From the NCBI GenBank assembly GCA_037693485.1, contig CM075348.1:105694109-105758108 (forward strand): DNA of 64,000 bases, in the 5' to 3' direction. The notes under the pieces were generated by a model. That model did not search any database. It was not told where the DNA came from and saw only the letters and a list, made by a program, of their open reading frames with translations. Positions within the stretch are counted from its first letter, which is position 1. Every line of letters begins with the position of its first letter. The stretch is from Kitagawia praeruptora. Lineage: Eukaryota > Streptophyta > Magnoliopsida > Apiales > Apiaceae. Positions 25,574-37,200 of the stretch are shown here, in pieces. The position numbers and the translations under genes are program-made.

Positions 25574-26427
25574 CCCAACCTTCAGGTTCACCTCTTTCGA
25601 GCGTGGGAACGGCGAGGAAGGACCCATTTATGATCTGGAGTTATCATTGGCGCCAGAAGGAGGGGTCACTTTGCCCTTTGGTCTCGGTGTCACTAAACTC
25701 AACTGTAACAATTTGAATTTTTCAGGATTTATTGTTATTATTATAAAATATTTTATTGGTTTATCATAAAAGAGAAATAAGATTATGGATATTTTATTCT
25801 AGTTGAATGCTTGTATGTGTTTAATTACCAATATGTTATTCGAGTAAACTATACTTGCACCGTCTGTGTTAGTAATTATTTTTATTTTATTAAAAATCGA
25901 TCTTTTCATCGCTATTGGAAAATTGAGTTCGTTTTACAACTTTCTGGATCGAGTATTTATATCATCGGTGCCAAAATTTTATCCAGCATTCTACCTGTGT
26001 ACAAAGTTTTATTTGTGTAAATTATTAAAATATTTTGTATTTTTACATTTTTGGTGGATTGGGGTTATTTCAGAATTTTAAGGATCAAAGCTGCATTTTT
26101 TCCGTGCCAATATTTTATCCGATATCTTATCCGTGCCAATATTTTATCCGATATCTTATCCGTGCCCCATTGGTATTTGGGTGAGTTATGAAAATATCCA
26201 CAAATTATGTATTTTTATATTTTTGAGCAATCCAACTTTATAAAAATTTTGTGCATATTTATTTTAATTTTTGGAAATAATAAAAAAAATTCAGATTTTA
26301 TCAGAGTGTAACATTTCGGGTCAAAAGTGATTTTTGAAAAATATTGATTTATTTTATTTGCAAATTAAAAATTTATTATTTTACCTGCTAATTATTTAAT
26401 AAGCAATTTTGGGACCCATTAAATAAA
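25574..26427. other. gypsy LTR remainder and AT-rich spacer with a 29-bp tandem repeat
   Basis: 25,574-25,700 continues the interrupted gypsy LTR. From 25,703 (TGTAACAATTTG) to 26,427 the DNA is AT-rich with no gene. TCCGTGCCAATATTTTATCC... is repeated twice as a 29-bp unit (26,100-26,157) with the start of a third. Confidence 0.55.
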
Positions 26428-26803
26428 GGAGAATGGTCTCTGGCAAACATTTGTCAGGGAACTGTTACATAACATATGGTTCCTACACTGTTGGATCGTT
26501 GATCCAACGGTTAGGGTTTAAAAAAAATTACACCGTACCGCAAAAACTTTCCGCGGTACGGGGTAATTACAAAAATGCCCCCTGTTTTCACATCAAAAAT
26601 TTACTGTTCACCGTACCGCAGAAACTTTCTGCGGTACGTGAACAGTAAGGGCATTTTTGTAATTTCTCCGTACCGCGGAAAGTTTCTGCGGTACGGTATA
26701 ATTTTTTTTTTAAATCAGGACCGTTGGATCGTTGATCCAACGGTCCGGGAGCCATATGTTGTGTAACAGTTCCCTAGCAAATGGTTGCTAGGGAACGGAC
26801 GCC
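26428..26803. mobile_element. MULE-like MITE with a core of palindromes
   Basis: Outer inverted repeats of 56 bp (sharing AGGGAACTGTTACA and AACATATGG) are flanked by TTAAATAAA on both sides (26,419-26,427 and 26,804-26,812), a 9-bp duplication typical of Mutator-like elements. Inside are GTTGGATCGTTGATCCAAC hairpins at both shoulders. Between them stand three spaced copies of a 29-bp palindrome CCGTACCGCAGAAA...TTTCTGCGGTACGG. Confidence 0.85.
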
Positions 26804-27774
26804 TTAAATAAAATTAGGGGTCAAGTTTTATTTGTGGGATGCATTTTTAGTAGTCTAAATAATATATAAGATCTTACTCAAATAAGAACCCTCATTATGG
26901 TGACTAATCATAACCACACATTTTTTATATCTAAACTAAATACTAGCCCCATAAATAATATTTCAAATTTTATTTTTTTTTTATCTTTCATCTAATCCAC
27001 CATCATCTTCTTTCCTACTCCGATCACCAATTCCGATCAACCCAAAAAATCACCACCGTTAAACAAAAAACCACCACCATTAACACCAAATCACCATAAA
27101 TTTATCAAAAACTTAGCATAAACGAACGAAAAGCACTAAAAAATGAATAAAATTGCCAAAATTAAATGAACGGAAAAAGAAAATGATCGATCGGAGAATA
27201 GTTAAACAAAAAACCACCACCATTAACACCAAATCACCATAAATTTATCAAAAACTTAGCATGAACGAAAAGCACTAAAAAATGAATAAAATTGCCAAAA
27301 TTAAATGAACCGAAAAAGAAAATGATCGATCGGAGAATAGTTGATGTGATCAGAGGTTGGTGGAGAGGTGTGGTCGGAATCCATGGATGAAATTGAGAGA
27401 AAGGGAGGGGGGAGAGAGAGAGAGATAGATAGATATATAGAGAGAGAGAGAGAGTGGCGGCAGATTGGGGAGAGGACTAGGCGGCGAGGTGCGGTAGTTG
27501 GCGGGGGCGGCGATGGGGTGTGGTGGGATGGGGTGCGATGGGATGAAGGTGGGGTATGGCAGATTGGGGTGTATGCGTGTTTGTGTGTGTGCAGTGTGTG
27601 GTGTGTGTATGCATATTTGTTGTGTATGTGGTGTGTGACGTGGACTGTGGTGTGTGTGATTAAAGGGAAGGCTGACATTAAAATATTTAATAAAAAATAG
27701 AGGGCCATAATTAAATTTTCAGTTCTCATCAAAACATATCTATTTGTTGAGAGTCTAGTACCCCGATAGTGGAA
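26804..27774. other. 143-bp tandem repeat and GA/GT low-complexity DNA
   Basis: A unit starting GTTAAACAAAAAACC occurs twice head to tail (27,058-27,200 and 27,201-27,341) with a 4-bp deletion in the second copy. 27,391-27,454 is a GAGA/GATA microsatellite and 27,560-27,660 is GT-rich. Open frames here on both strands reflect the repeats and are not genes. Confidence 0.7.
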
Positions 27775-29155
27775 TTTTTATTTTTTTTGCTAATTGAGCG
27801 AAATTTTATAAATAAAAATAATAGGAGGGAAGACAAAGGGCATACCCTTTATCAAGAGTTAGCTTATCATGGAAACTAGCTAAACATCATACATAACGTA
27901 GGTTCGAAAACACTACTGCCTTGATCTGTCTAAACTGATCTATTACAATAATTAATATAAAATACTACTTAAATGAGGATCCCTAGCAGAGCTCCGCTGA
28001 AAGTCCTTGCACGTGTGTAATTTTTCCCTCACCATATTCTTGATATTGCTAATCAGCATGTTGCATTGTTTTGAGCTGCCCCCCTGATGAATCCGATCAT
28101 TTCTCTCTCGCCAAACCAAGTAGATCACCACTGAGATGAAAAGATAACCAATGTGTTTTCTTAAGTTTGAAACTCGACCTATAAAGAAATCACCTTGGAG
28201 CCAGCGTGCCCATATAAAATTTAAAGATACTGGACTTGCTTGGAGAATAGTGACAGTGAAAGGGCATAAGGAGAAAAGATGTTCAACTGTTTCAGCATGT
28301 GCATTGCATAAGACACAAGTTGGATTCGTATGAAGACCGAAAAGAAGAAGCTTTTCTTTTGTAAGCAATCTGTTTCTGAAAGCTAACCAAGTAAAGAACG
28401 CACAATTAGGAATATGGAAACGATGCCAGATGGCAGGTAACCAAGGAGGAGGAGCTTCTCTGCGTCTTAGTACTTCCCAAATATAAGAGAGATTAGCACA
28501 CTTCTGATTATTCCAGAAAACAGTCATCATTCTCAATTCGTTTATTTTGAAGAAGATGCCTTAAATCAATTACTATGACATGGTTTGTACGAGACACAGA
28601 CCAAGTACCATTTGCAATAAACGAGCTGATAGTGGCCAGATTGTTTGATTCCATAATCGAGATGATGTCATTCCCAAGGTGTTCCACGAGAGGAGTGTGC
28701 AATAACCAAGGATCATGCCAGAACTTCAAAGGAGATGATACACTAACGTTATAAGTCAAAAAACAACGAGCCTCATGTCTCATGTTCAGAATTTTTCTCA
28801 CATTCCAAGGACATTTGTACGGAAGTTTTGCAGTCCAAAATGCTTTGTTCTTAAAAAGACACTGGTGAATCCATAAAATCCAGAGAGAAGTAGGGTTTGG
28901 TTTAGAAATTCTCCAAACCTGGTGAAGAATTGCTGCCTTATTCCATTCGAATAAATCTCGAAGTCCCAAACCTCCTTCCTCTTTTTTCAAACAACAATCT
29001 GCCCATGCTACTTTGTGATGACAAGAGTTTTGATAGGTTCCTCCCCAAAGAAATTTTGACATATAGGACTGAATCAATTTTAGAACTCCTTTCGGCAAGA
29101 ACAGGTATGTCGACCAGTACCCTTGAATATTTAGTAGAACAACCTTTATCATATA
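27775..29155 (-). pseudogene. 5'-truncated LINE, RT C-terminus and zf-RVT domain
   Basis: On the minus strand the frame from 29,152 gives IKVVLLNIQGYW, SYMSKFLWGG, KVAWADCC and GGLGLRDL, the C-terminal part of plant L1 reverse transcriptase. It shifts frame near 28,520 and continues with IWHRFHIPNCAFFTWLA and CVLCNAHAETVEHLFSLC (zf-RVT), ending at 27,952. The 3' end reads AATTAGC plus an A-tail, seen as T-rich DNA at 27,775-27,790. The 5' truncation coincides with the start of the Helitron array at 29,156. Confidence 0.85.
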
Positions 29156-31189
29156 CTAGCTTAAAAATGCACGGATTTTTTTAAAATTATATTAAAATTT
29201 TTAATTATTTGAATTAATTTTTTAAAAACATGATTTTTGGAGACTTAAAATTTTAAATGAGATTATATGATGATAATTATATAAATGTTATTCGTGATAA
29301 TTCTAGAAAATGGGGAATTTTATTTAAAAATTTAGAAAAGATGATGGATTTTAGTTGAAAAAGATAATCGGTTAATTATAAGTAATTATAAAAAAAAAAT
29401 TATTAGATAGAATGCCCATGATATAATTGGAAAAATAGAGGATTTGGTTAGAGAAAATTAAAAACGTAACATGTTTTAGGTGAAAAGGGTAATTGATTAG
29501 TTTATAGTAATTATAAGTTAATTATGTTATTTTACTAAATAAATTGCTTGTAATGTTTTTAGAAAAAGAGAAATTATTGTTGCCCGTGATATTTCTAGGA
29601 AAAGAGGGATTTTAATTATAAAATATAGAAAAAATGATATGTTTTAACTGAAAAAGTTAATCGATTAATTATTAGTATTATCATATTACTATTTTATTTC
29701 ATATAATAGAACTGCCCTTAATATACTTGAAAAATGAGATATTTTAGTTAGAGAAAATAGAAAAGAAAACAGGAAAATTAAAAAGGTGACATGTTTTAGG
29801 TGAAAAAGATAATTGATTAGTTTATACTAATTATAATTTAATTATGTTCAATTACTAATTGAAATTGCTCCTAGTGTTTTTTAGAAAATGAGAAATTAAC
29901 GTTGTCCGTTATATTTCTAGAAAAAAATGAAATTAATTAGAAAAAATAGAAAGATGATATGTTTTAGTTGAAAAGATAATCGATTAATTATTAGTATTGC
30001 AGTGCACGGGTTTCTTGTATTATGTTATAAATTTTATTTAATATTAAAATTATGTTTTTATATAATCATTATTTTAATAATTTTAATAATTTTAATTTGT
30101 TATAATTTAATATACTCATGTTTACAGATTATAATAATGTTTCCTTATTATAAACAACGTATATGATTTTTAATATATTTTATTAATAATTGAAAATTTT
30201 GGTGTGATATTTTCGAGTGTATATTAATGATTGTAAGATTTGTTGTAAATTATAAAGGTAACGTGTTTTAATTAGAAATATTAATGATTGAAAAATATGA
30301 TACAATTGATCTTTTTAGGTGTTTATAAAAGGTAATATCTTCAACTGAAAGTAAATATGAAAAATGCAATCGACTAATTACCATTTATTATATTATATTG
30401 TTATTTATTTTAGGTGTTACATTTTACTTGAAAATTATGGTGTGATATTTTCGGTTATATATTAATGATTGAAAGATTTATTTTAAATTAAAAAGGTAAT
30501 GTGTTTTAGTTCGAAAGGAAATATTAATGATCGAAAGATATGATATGATTCATGTTTTTACGTGTTTATAAAATGTAATATCTTAAACTAAAAGTAAATA
30601 TGAAAAAGACAATCGACTAATTACCGTTAATTTTATTATATTAATATGATATTTTCGGGTATATATTAATAATTGTAAGATTTGTTTTTTTAAATTAAAA
30701 AGATTACGTGTTTTAGTTCGAAAGGACATATTAATGATGGAAAGATATGATACGATTAATGTTTTTAGGTGTTTATAAAAGGTAATATCTTGACTACTTA
30801 CCATTAATTATATTATGTTATTACTTACTTTAGATTGTAAGATTTGTTTTAAATTAAAAAGGTAACGTCTTTTATACTTTTAGTTCGAAAGGAAAGATTA
30901 ATGAGGGAAATATATGATACAATTGATGTTTTAAGTTGTTTATAAAAGGTAGTATCTTGACTAATTATCATTAATTATATTATGTTATTACTTATTTTAG
31001 GTGTATTTTTTTTATAATGAAGGGTAAATAATTAAATTCACGAAGTACCAAAAATAAGTACCAACAAATAGGTACCAAAATTTTAATGTTTCGACTTTTA
31101 CATAATAGTATAGATTTGTTTTAAATTAAAAGGTAACGTGTTTTAGTTCGAAAGGAAATATTAATGATGGAAAGAAATAATACGATTTA

Positions 31190-31343
31190 CTACCTCGGTC
31201 CCTTTGAATTCTTTACGTTTGCCTATTTTTATACAAAAAAAATAAAATATCAAAAATAAGTTATAGAACTATCCTTAAAATGTACCTTAAAATGCGTGTC
31301 AGACACACACTTTTATGTAAAGAAATGGGTGGGACAGAGGGAG
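31190..31343. mobile_element. Stowaway MITE
   Basis: The ends CTACCTCGGTCCC and (inverted) CTCCCTCTGTCCC match the Tc1/mariner-derived Stowaway consensus. TA flanks both sides (31,188-31,189 and 31,344-31,345). Removing it restores a sequence that matches the neighbouring repeats. Confidence 0.9.
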
Positions 31344-32815
31344 TATGTTTTTAGGTGTTTATAAAAGGTAATATCTTGACTAATTACCATTAATTATATT
31401 ATGTTATTACTTATTTTAGATTGTAAGATTTGTTTTAAATTAAAAAGGTAACGTGTTTTAAACTTTTAGTTCGAAAGGAAATATTAATGATGGAAAAATG
31501 TGATACGATTGATGTTTTTAGTTGTTTATAAAAAGTAGTATCTTGACTAATTACCATTAATTATATTATGTTATTACTTATTTTAGGTGTATTTACTTTT
31601 TTTATAATGAAGGATAAGTAAGTAAATTCACGAAGTACCAAAAAATATGTACCAAAAAACAGGTACCAAAACTTTTAATGTTTCGGTTTTTATATAATAG
31701 TATAGATTTTATTAATAATTGAAAAATATGGTACGATATTTTCGGATATATATTAATGATTGTAAGATTAGTTTTAAATCAAAAAGGAAACGTATTTTAA
31801 TTCGAAAGGAAATATTAATGATTGGAAGATATGATAAAAGGTAACATCTTCAACTAAAAGTAAATATGAAAAAGGCAATCGACTACTTACCATTAATTAT
31901 ATTATGTTAATATTTATTTTAGGTGTTTTAATATATATTTTTCTTTATAATGAAGGGTAAATAAGTAAATTCACGAAGTACCAAAAAATAGGTACAAAAA
32001 AACTGGTACCAATTTATATAATCATTATTTTTTTACATAATTTTTAATTTTAATTAATATAATTTAGTATACACATGTTTACGGATTATACTAATGTTTT
32101 CTTATTATAAACAAAGTATATTTTTAATATATTTTATTAATAATTGAAAAATATTGTATGATATTTTCGGGTATATATTAATGATTGTAAGATTAGTTTT
32201 AAATTAAAAAGGAAACGTATTTTAATTCGAAAGGTAATATTAATGATTGGAAGATATGATAAAAGGTAACATCTTCAACTAAAAGTAAATATGAAAAAGG
32301 CAATCGACTAATTACCATTAATTATATTATGTTAAAATTTATTTTAGGTGTTTTAATATATATATTTTTTTATAATGAAGGGTACATAAGTAAATTCACG
32401 AAGTACCAAAAAACAGATACCAAAAAATTGGTACCAAAAAACAGGTAACAAAACTTTCAATGTTTCGAAATTTATATAATAGTATAGATTTTCGGATATA
32501 TATTAGTGATTGTAAGATTAGTTTTAAATAAAAAAGGAAACGCATTTTAATTCGAAAGGTAATATTAATGATTGGAAGATATGATAAAAGGTAACATCTT
32601 CAACTAAAAGTAAATATGAAAAAGGCAATCGACTAATTACCATTAATTATATTATGTTAAAATTTATTTTAGGTGTTTTAATATATATTTTTCTTTATAA
32701 TGAAGGGTACATAAGTAAATTCACGAAGTACCAAAAAACAGGTACCAAAAAATTGGTACAAAAAAACAGGTACCAAAACTTTAAATGTTTCGGAATTTAT
32801 GTAATAGTAAAGTCA

Positions 32816-33115
32816 AGTTTTTGGCCATATCTTACAGGTGACGACGATGTCGTAGAGAAAGACTCGGCATTCAGGCGGGATTAGTCGCTCAGTTGGGAAT
32901 TTTTTTTTGCTAATTGCTCAGTTGGGAATTTATATAGCCTTTCGAGCCGGCCGACGCATTCGCGGCTTAACTAATGAGAACATGTGGTGTAATTTGCACT
33001 TATCTTGATTAGTTCTGTGGTATATTGTTGGTTGTAATAGAGTGTTTTTGTGAATTAGTATGATGTTTGAGTTGAATTATTTTTTATTTAGGATTGGTTG
33101 ATTGTAGAAATTAAG
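32816..33115 (+). other. non-repeat segment inside the Helitron array, possible captured gene end
   Basis: Between repeat blocks lies unique sequence with higher GC. CATATCTTACAG is followed by a short frame GDDDVVEKDSAFRRD with TAG at 32,882-32,884, then TTGTGGT-rich sequence like a plant 3' UTR. A splice acceptor, a last-exon-like frame and a UTR would fit a host gene fragment captured by a Helitron. I do not recognise the gene. Confidence 0.3.
32903..32915 (-). mobile_element. 13-bp LINE stub with 16-bp target duplication
   Basis: GCTCAGTTGGGAATTT occurs at 32,887-32,902 and 32,916-32,931. Between them is only TTTTTTGCTAATT, that is AATTAGC plus an A-tail on the minus strand, the same 3' end as the LINEs at 27,775, 62,705 and 63,612. 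Confidence 0.8.
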
Positions 33116-33461
33116 AAATTTATATAATAGTATAGATTTTCGGATATATATTAGTGATTGTAAGATTAGTTTTAAATAAAAAAGCAAACGCATTTTAATT
33201 CGAAAGGTAATATTAATGATTGGAATATATGATAAAAGGTAACATCTTCAACTAAAAGTAAATATGAAAAAGGCAATCGACTAATTACCATTAATTATAT
33301 TATGTTAAAATTTATTTTAGGTGTTTTAATATATATTTTTCTTTATAATGAAGGGTACATAAGTAAATTCACGAAGTACCAAAAAACAGGTACCAAAAAA
33401 TTGGTACAAAAAAACAGGTACCAAAACTTTCAATGTTTCGGAATTTATATAATAGTATAGA

Positions 33462-33899
33462 TTGGGTTTTGTTGTTTCTCTTTATGGGAGTATATTCTTT
33501 TATTTTGGGATCCAGGATCCTAGATCTGCGGGATTTTATTGTATTGATTCATTGATTTGGAGAGTATAGAATCATAATTATGATCAGTTGTTTGAATGCA
33601 TTCTAGCAAATCAAATATATACTTTAAGTAATTTCTCAATTTCGAGCTTTTTTTATAAATAAATTGTTAAAAATAATTTTTTGTAATTTTACTTTCTTTA
33701 ATAAAAATTATTTGCAATTTTACCATCTTAATTGCAATTATACCAATTTTTTTAAAAAAATTTAAAAATACTATCATTTCTCAATTCTCTCTCAAATTCG
33801 CTGCAATCCCCTCAAGGCTATGCTTCTAAATTCAACTATGGCTGTCAATAGTAAACCCCATCCCCTCCCCTTTTGCTGCCGTATATACATGTGTGTATA
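33462..33899. other. AT-rich spacer, possible left end of an old MULE
   Basis: No gene is seen. The run GCAATTTTACCATC / GCAATTATACCAA near 33,711-33,750 resembles, in inverted order, GCAAAAGTACCATC-type sequence near 43,805-43,860 beyond the gypsy element. The gypsy may therefore have landed inside an older TIR element. Confidence 0.3.
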
Positions 33900-34261
33900 T
33901 GTCATGAATTGATCAGGTGGGTTTTGAAGTAAATTATTATTCCGAATACGAGGTCGTTTTGATAATAAAGTTGTAGCTTTGTCCTTATTATCATTATTGT
34001 TTTAAATTATGGCTTTATGGTAGTGAGTGTTAGTGGTAGTTATAAGGCAACTAATCACGGAGTGACATGTGGCGCTCTTGTGTTTGGGTAGTATTTGAGA
34101 CCAATTGTAATTGAGAAACCATCATCCATGATATGAAATTTGTCTTTTATTTCCTTTTCTTTGTCTTGTCCTTTTAGCTTATTTATCCAAAAATACAAAA
34201 ATACCAAAAAGAAGTAACAATCTGGTATCTGAGCCACCGGTTCTTGGCCGTTTCCGACGCC

Positions 34262-37200
34262 ATGGCAGATAAGCAAAGCTTGCAAAGATGTGAACAAACC
34301 ATCACTACTTTAACCAACCAACTCAGCACGCTAGAAGAGGTTCGTGCCACCACCCAGGAACATATTTCCGAATTACAAACAGGGTTTGTTCAGCTAAAGC
34401 AGGACAACAAGGACATGAAATCAAGCTTGCTGAGGATCACTGACTTCCTGGAGAAAGATCTACAAAAGAATATCATAGACGCAGTTGTGACACCCCTAGA
34501 TCCGGGGTCAAGGATCCAGGTCATCACGGTCCAATTTCCGATCAATATCAATATCTCTTGAGTCTCTTTTTTTTTAACTTAATACTTATGCAATTGACCC
34601 CACACTAATACACACACACACACCAGTCATATGCTCATAGAACAACATCCACAATATTAAAAGTTTAAAGTTAACAGTTATTACAAACCCAGAATTCTAC
34701 TAAGTACATTGTTGAGTAATACTTCTACAGGAAGCATTTCAACAACCAAAAGTTTATTACATAGCTTACACACTAATATACATAAGTCTACTAAGCCCCT
34801 TTCGCTTGTCAACTACCTCTGGGATGGTCGCCAGTACTCGCTCAAAAGGTCGCCTTCCCCTTACCCTCTTGCGGGGTGTAGTGCGTAGTATCGGCATGGG
34901 ACCTAGCTGCTATATACATAAGTAGCAAGAGTGAGCTATAATAGCTCAGCAAGATAATAATGTAAATTGGAAATCAGCATTTTAAACATATATGCATATA
35001 TATATAATCGGAAACCAATTATAAACCTTACGGAAGAATAAAATCTTTATTTAATAATACATCATCCACTTACTATTATAAGAAAAGAAATCTAGGATAA
35101 TATAGTATCAGTTTCTCTTCTTAAATAATATAACAATCAATATACCCTTTCAGTGTAATATTTCAAGATAATATGAATACTTGAACAAATCTCTCACTAT
35201 CATCTTCTCATTTCCTTCTTATGCAACAATTATATAAATTAATATAAAATCAGTTTCTCTTCATCTGTAACAATAATTCCATCATTTCATATCATTATTC
35301 TGTTTTCAGTATAGAAATCTGAAAACCATTTTCAATTCTTTCTTTCAATTTTTTGGGGATTTTCACTGTTGCCGAATACGTGAGGCACGATGATCAGTCG
35401 TCCTCCGTACCCGTCCCTTTTACTACCGGTAGAAGGAGGAAGGTACACCACTACATCCTCCTTCGGCAACTCTTGGGCCGAAATAAAATATTGATTGCTG
35501 GACTGTGCCGCACACAGCCTCCTACGCTTTTTGTTGCTATCCCCCTTTTTGTCAAATCGTTATTCCATTTATAAAATATCATTCCACATTTCCATTTTCC
35601 GCTTCCATTTCCATATATCATTCACTCATATCATTTCCATTCTCGCACATCATTTCCATAAAAATCTATATATAACATAATACCTTGATTATGACTCAGA
35701 CATCTCTTTTATATACAAGAAATCAATTATGCTTTTATTATTCATAAAATATTCCGTCTATTTTAAGAGTAGTAAATAATAATCAAATAATATTTATTAA
35801 ACCACTAATACTCAAAAAGAATATTTTTAATATAGCATTATAAACCATATAACCCTAGATAACAACTGATACCATTCTCTTTCATATCTCTTTTACCATA
35901 GAGCATATTCGCTCCATTCATAATCATATCCACATTCATAATCCATATTCAAAAATCTCAGTAAACAGGGAATATATCCCTAATCATCTCATCATATAAG
36001 ATTCATATATTATCCACCAAAACCATTTCCTTTGAACATAAACAGTATATCAAAATAAGGATAAAAGAAATCTTGCTCCCTTTAATCCATATCCATACTC
36101 ATATCTTCCTTTAATTTCCAAAATCAGGAAAACAAATTCTTAACAATATAGCAATAATAGAATCACATATATATTCCATAAAATCATTTTTCTTTGAAGA
36201 TAAATAATTTTTCAAAGTAGGGATAGAAGAAATCTTGCCTCGATCTCGATATCCCAAAGGTAGGGCTCGTGGTTCCTCCGAAGTTTCTATAAACACATAA
36301 AAGAATCGTCATTAGAGTATATTCCACTTAACACCTACCCTTATCTAGTAACACCCTTTTCATATACCGTATGTTTAACATGGCCTTTATGTCCCAAAGG
36401 TTCTAAGAACTCGACCATTCTTAATCTCGATTAAAGTGTTAGCAATTCACACTATTTCCTTAACAACCACTCTCGACTGCAAAAATCCTCATAATTCGAA
36501 AATTCCACAATTTGACACAAGGTCAGTTAGTAAGGGTTCTCTGATCACCCTATTATAACATCCCAAAGTTTCATAATTTTTAAAAATGTCTAGGTAGGTC
36601 GATCATAGTCTCAAAGTTTACACAATTACGGTTTCCCGGTTTTCGAACACCTTTCACTAAAACTGACTTTTCTCCTAAACCGTTCATCAGATTTTAACGT
36701 ACCTTATATCAAAACGATCTACGAACTAAGCTCTATCATGTCATGGTCAATTGGTAACGTATGGAGACATGGGTCCAAAACAGGGCAGATTACATCCTAA
36801 CGAAAATCGGGCATTATAACGACTATAATTTCATACTTTCCAAATTTTTCTCACCTCCAAATCCATCACCAAACACATACATCAAACCTACCCATGTGGT
36901 CATCATACCAACCATGGATTTTCAACACAAAACACTTCCATATTTAACTCAAACCACTTACAAACACATAATCATCATAAATCATCAGTTATCATAACTT
37001 AAATCACCAAGTTTTCTATAACCAAGCATATATATTCAAAGTAATACTAAAGGGTCTTGAGATTTATACCTCCTTGAAGATTGACAACACTTAACAAGCC
37101 TTGGGTAGTCCTTAAATAACCTTAAGGTAGCTTGGATCAACTAAATAAATCATAAAAACAAAGTTAGAAATTCGGATTCACTGGACACCAGTTGAAAGAA

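Larger units (their letters stand above)
29156..33461 (-). mobile_element. Helitron-like array
   Basis: Five copies of a Helitron-type 5' terminus (minus strand TCTATACTATTATATAAA) lie at about 31,114, 31,706, 32,489, 33,136 and 33,461. They are followed inward by a common 300-bp block with ACCAAAACTTT, GGTACCTGTTTTTTGG, TTCATTATAAAG and AGTCGATTGCC. The last terminus lies between A and T, as Helitron insertion requires. The left edge reads CTAG followed by T with a half hairpin CCGTGCA. No Rep/helicase ORF is present, so these are non-autonomous copies. Very AT-rich. Confidence 0.6.

Noticed and set aside
27301..27732. Frames on both strands across GA/GT-rich DNA
   Set aside because: Composition alone keeps them open; no domain or splice structure.
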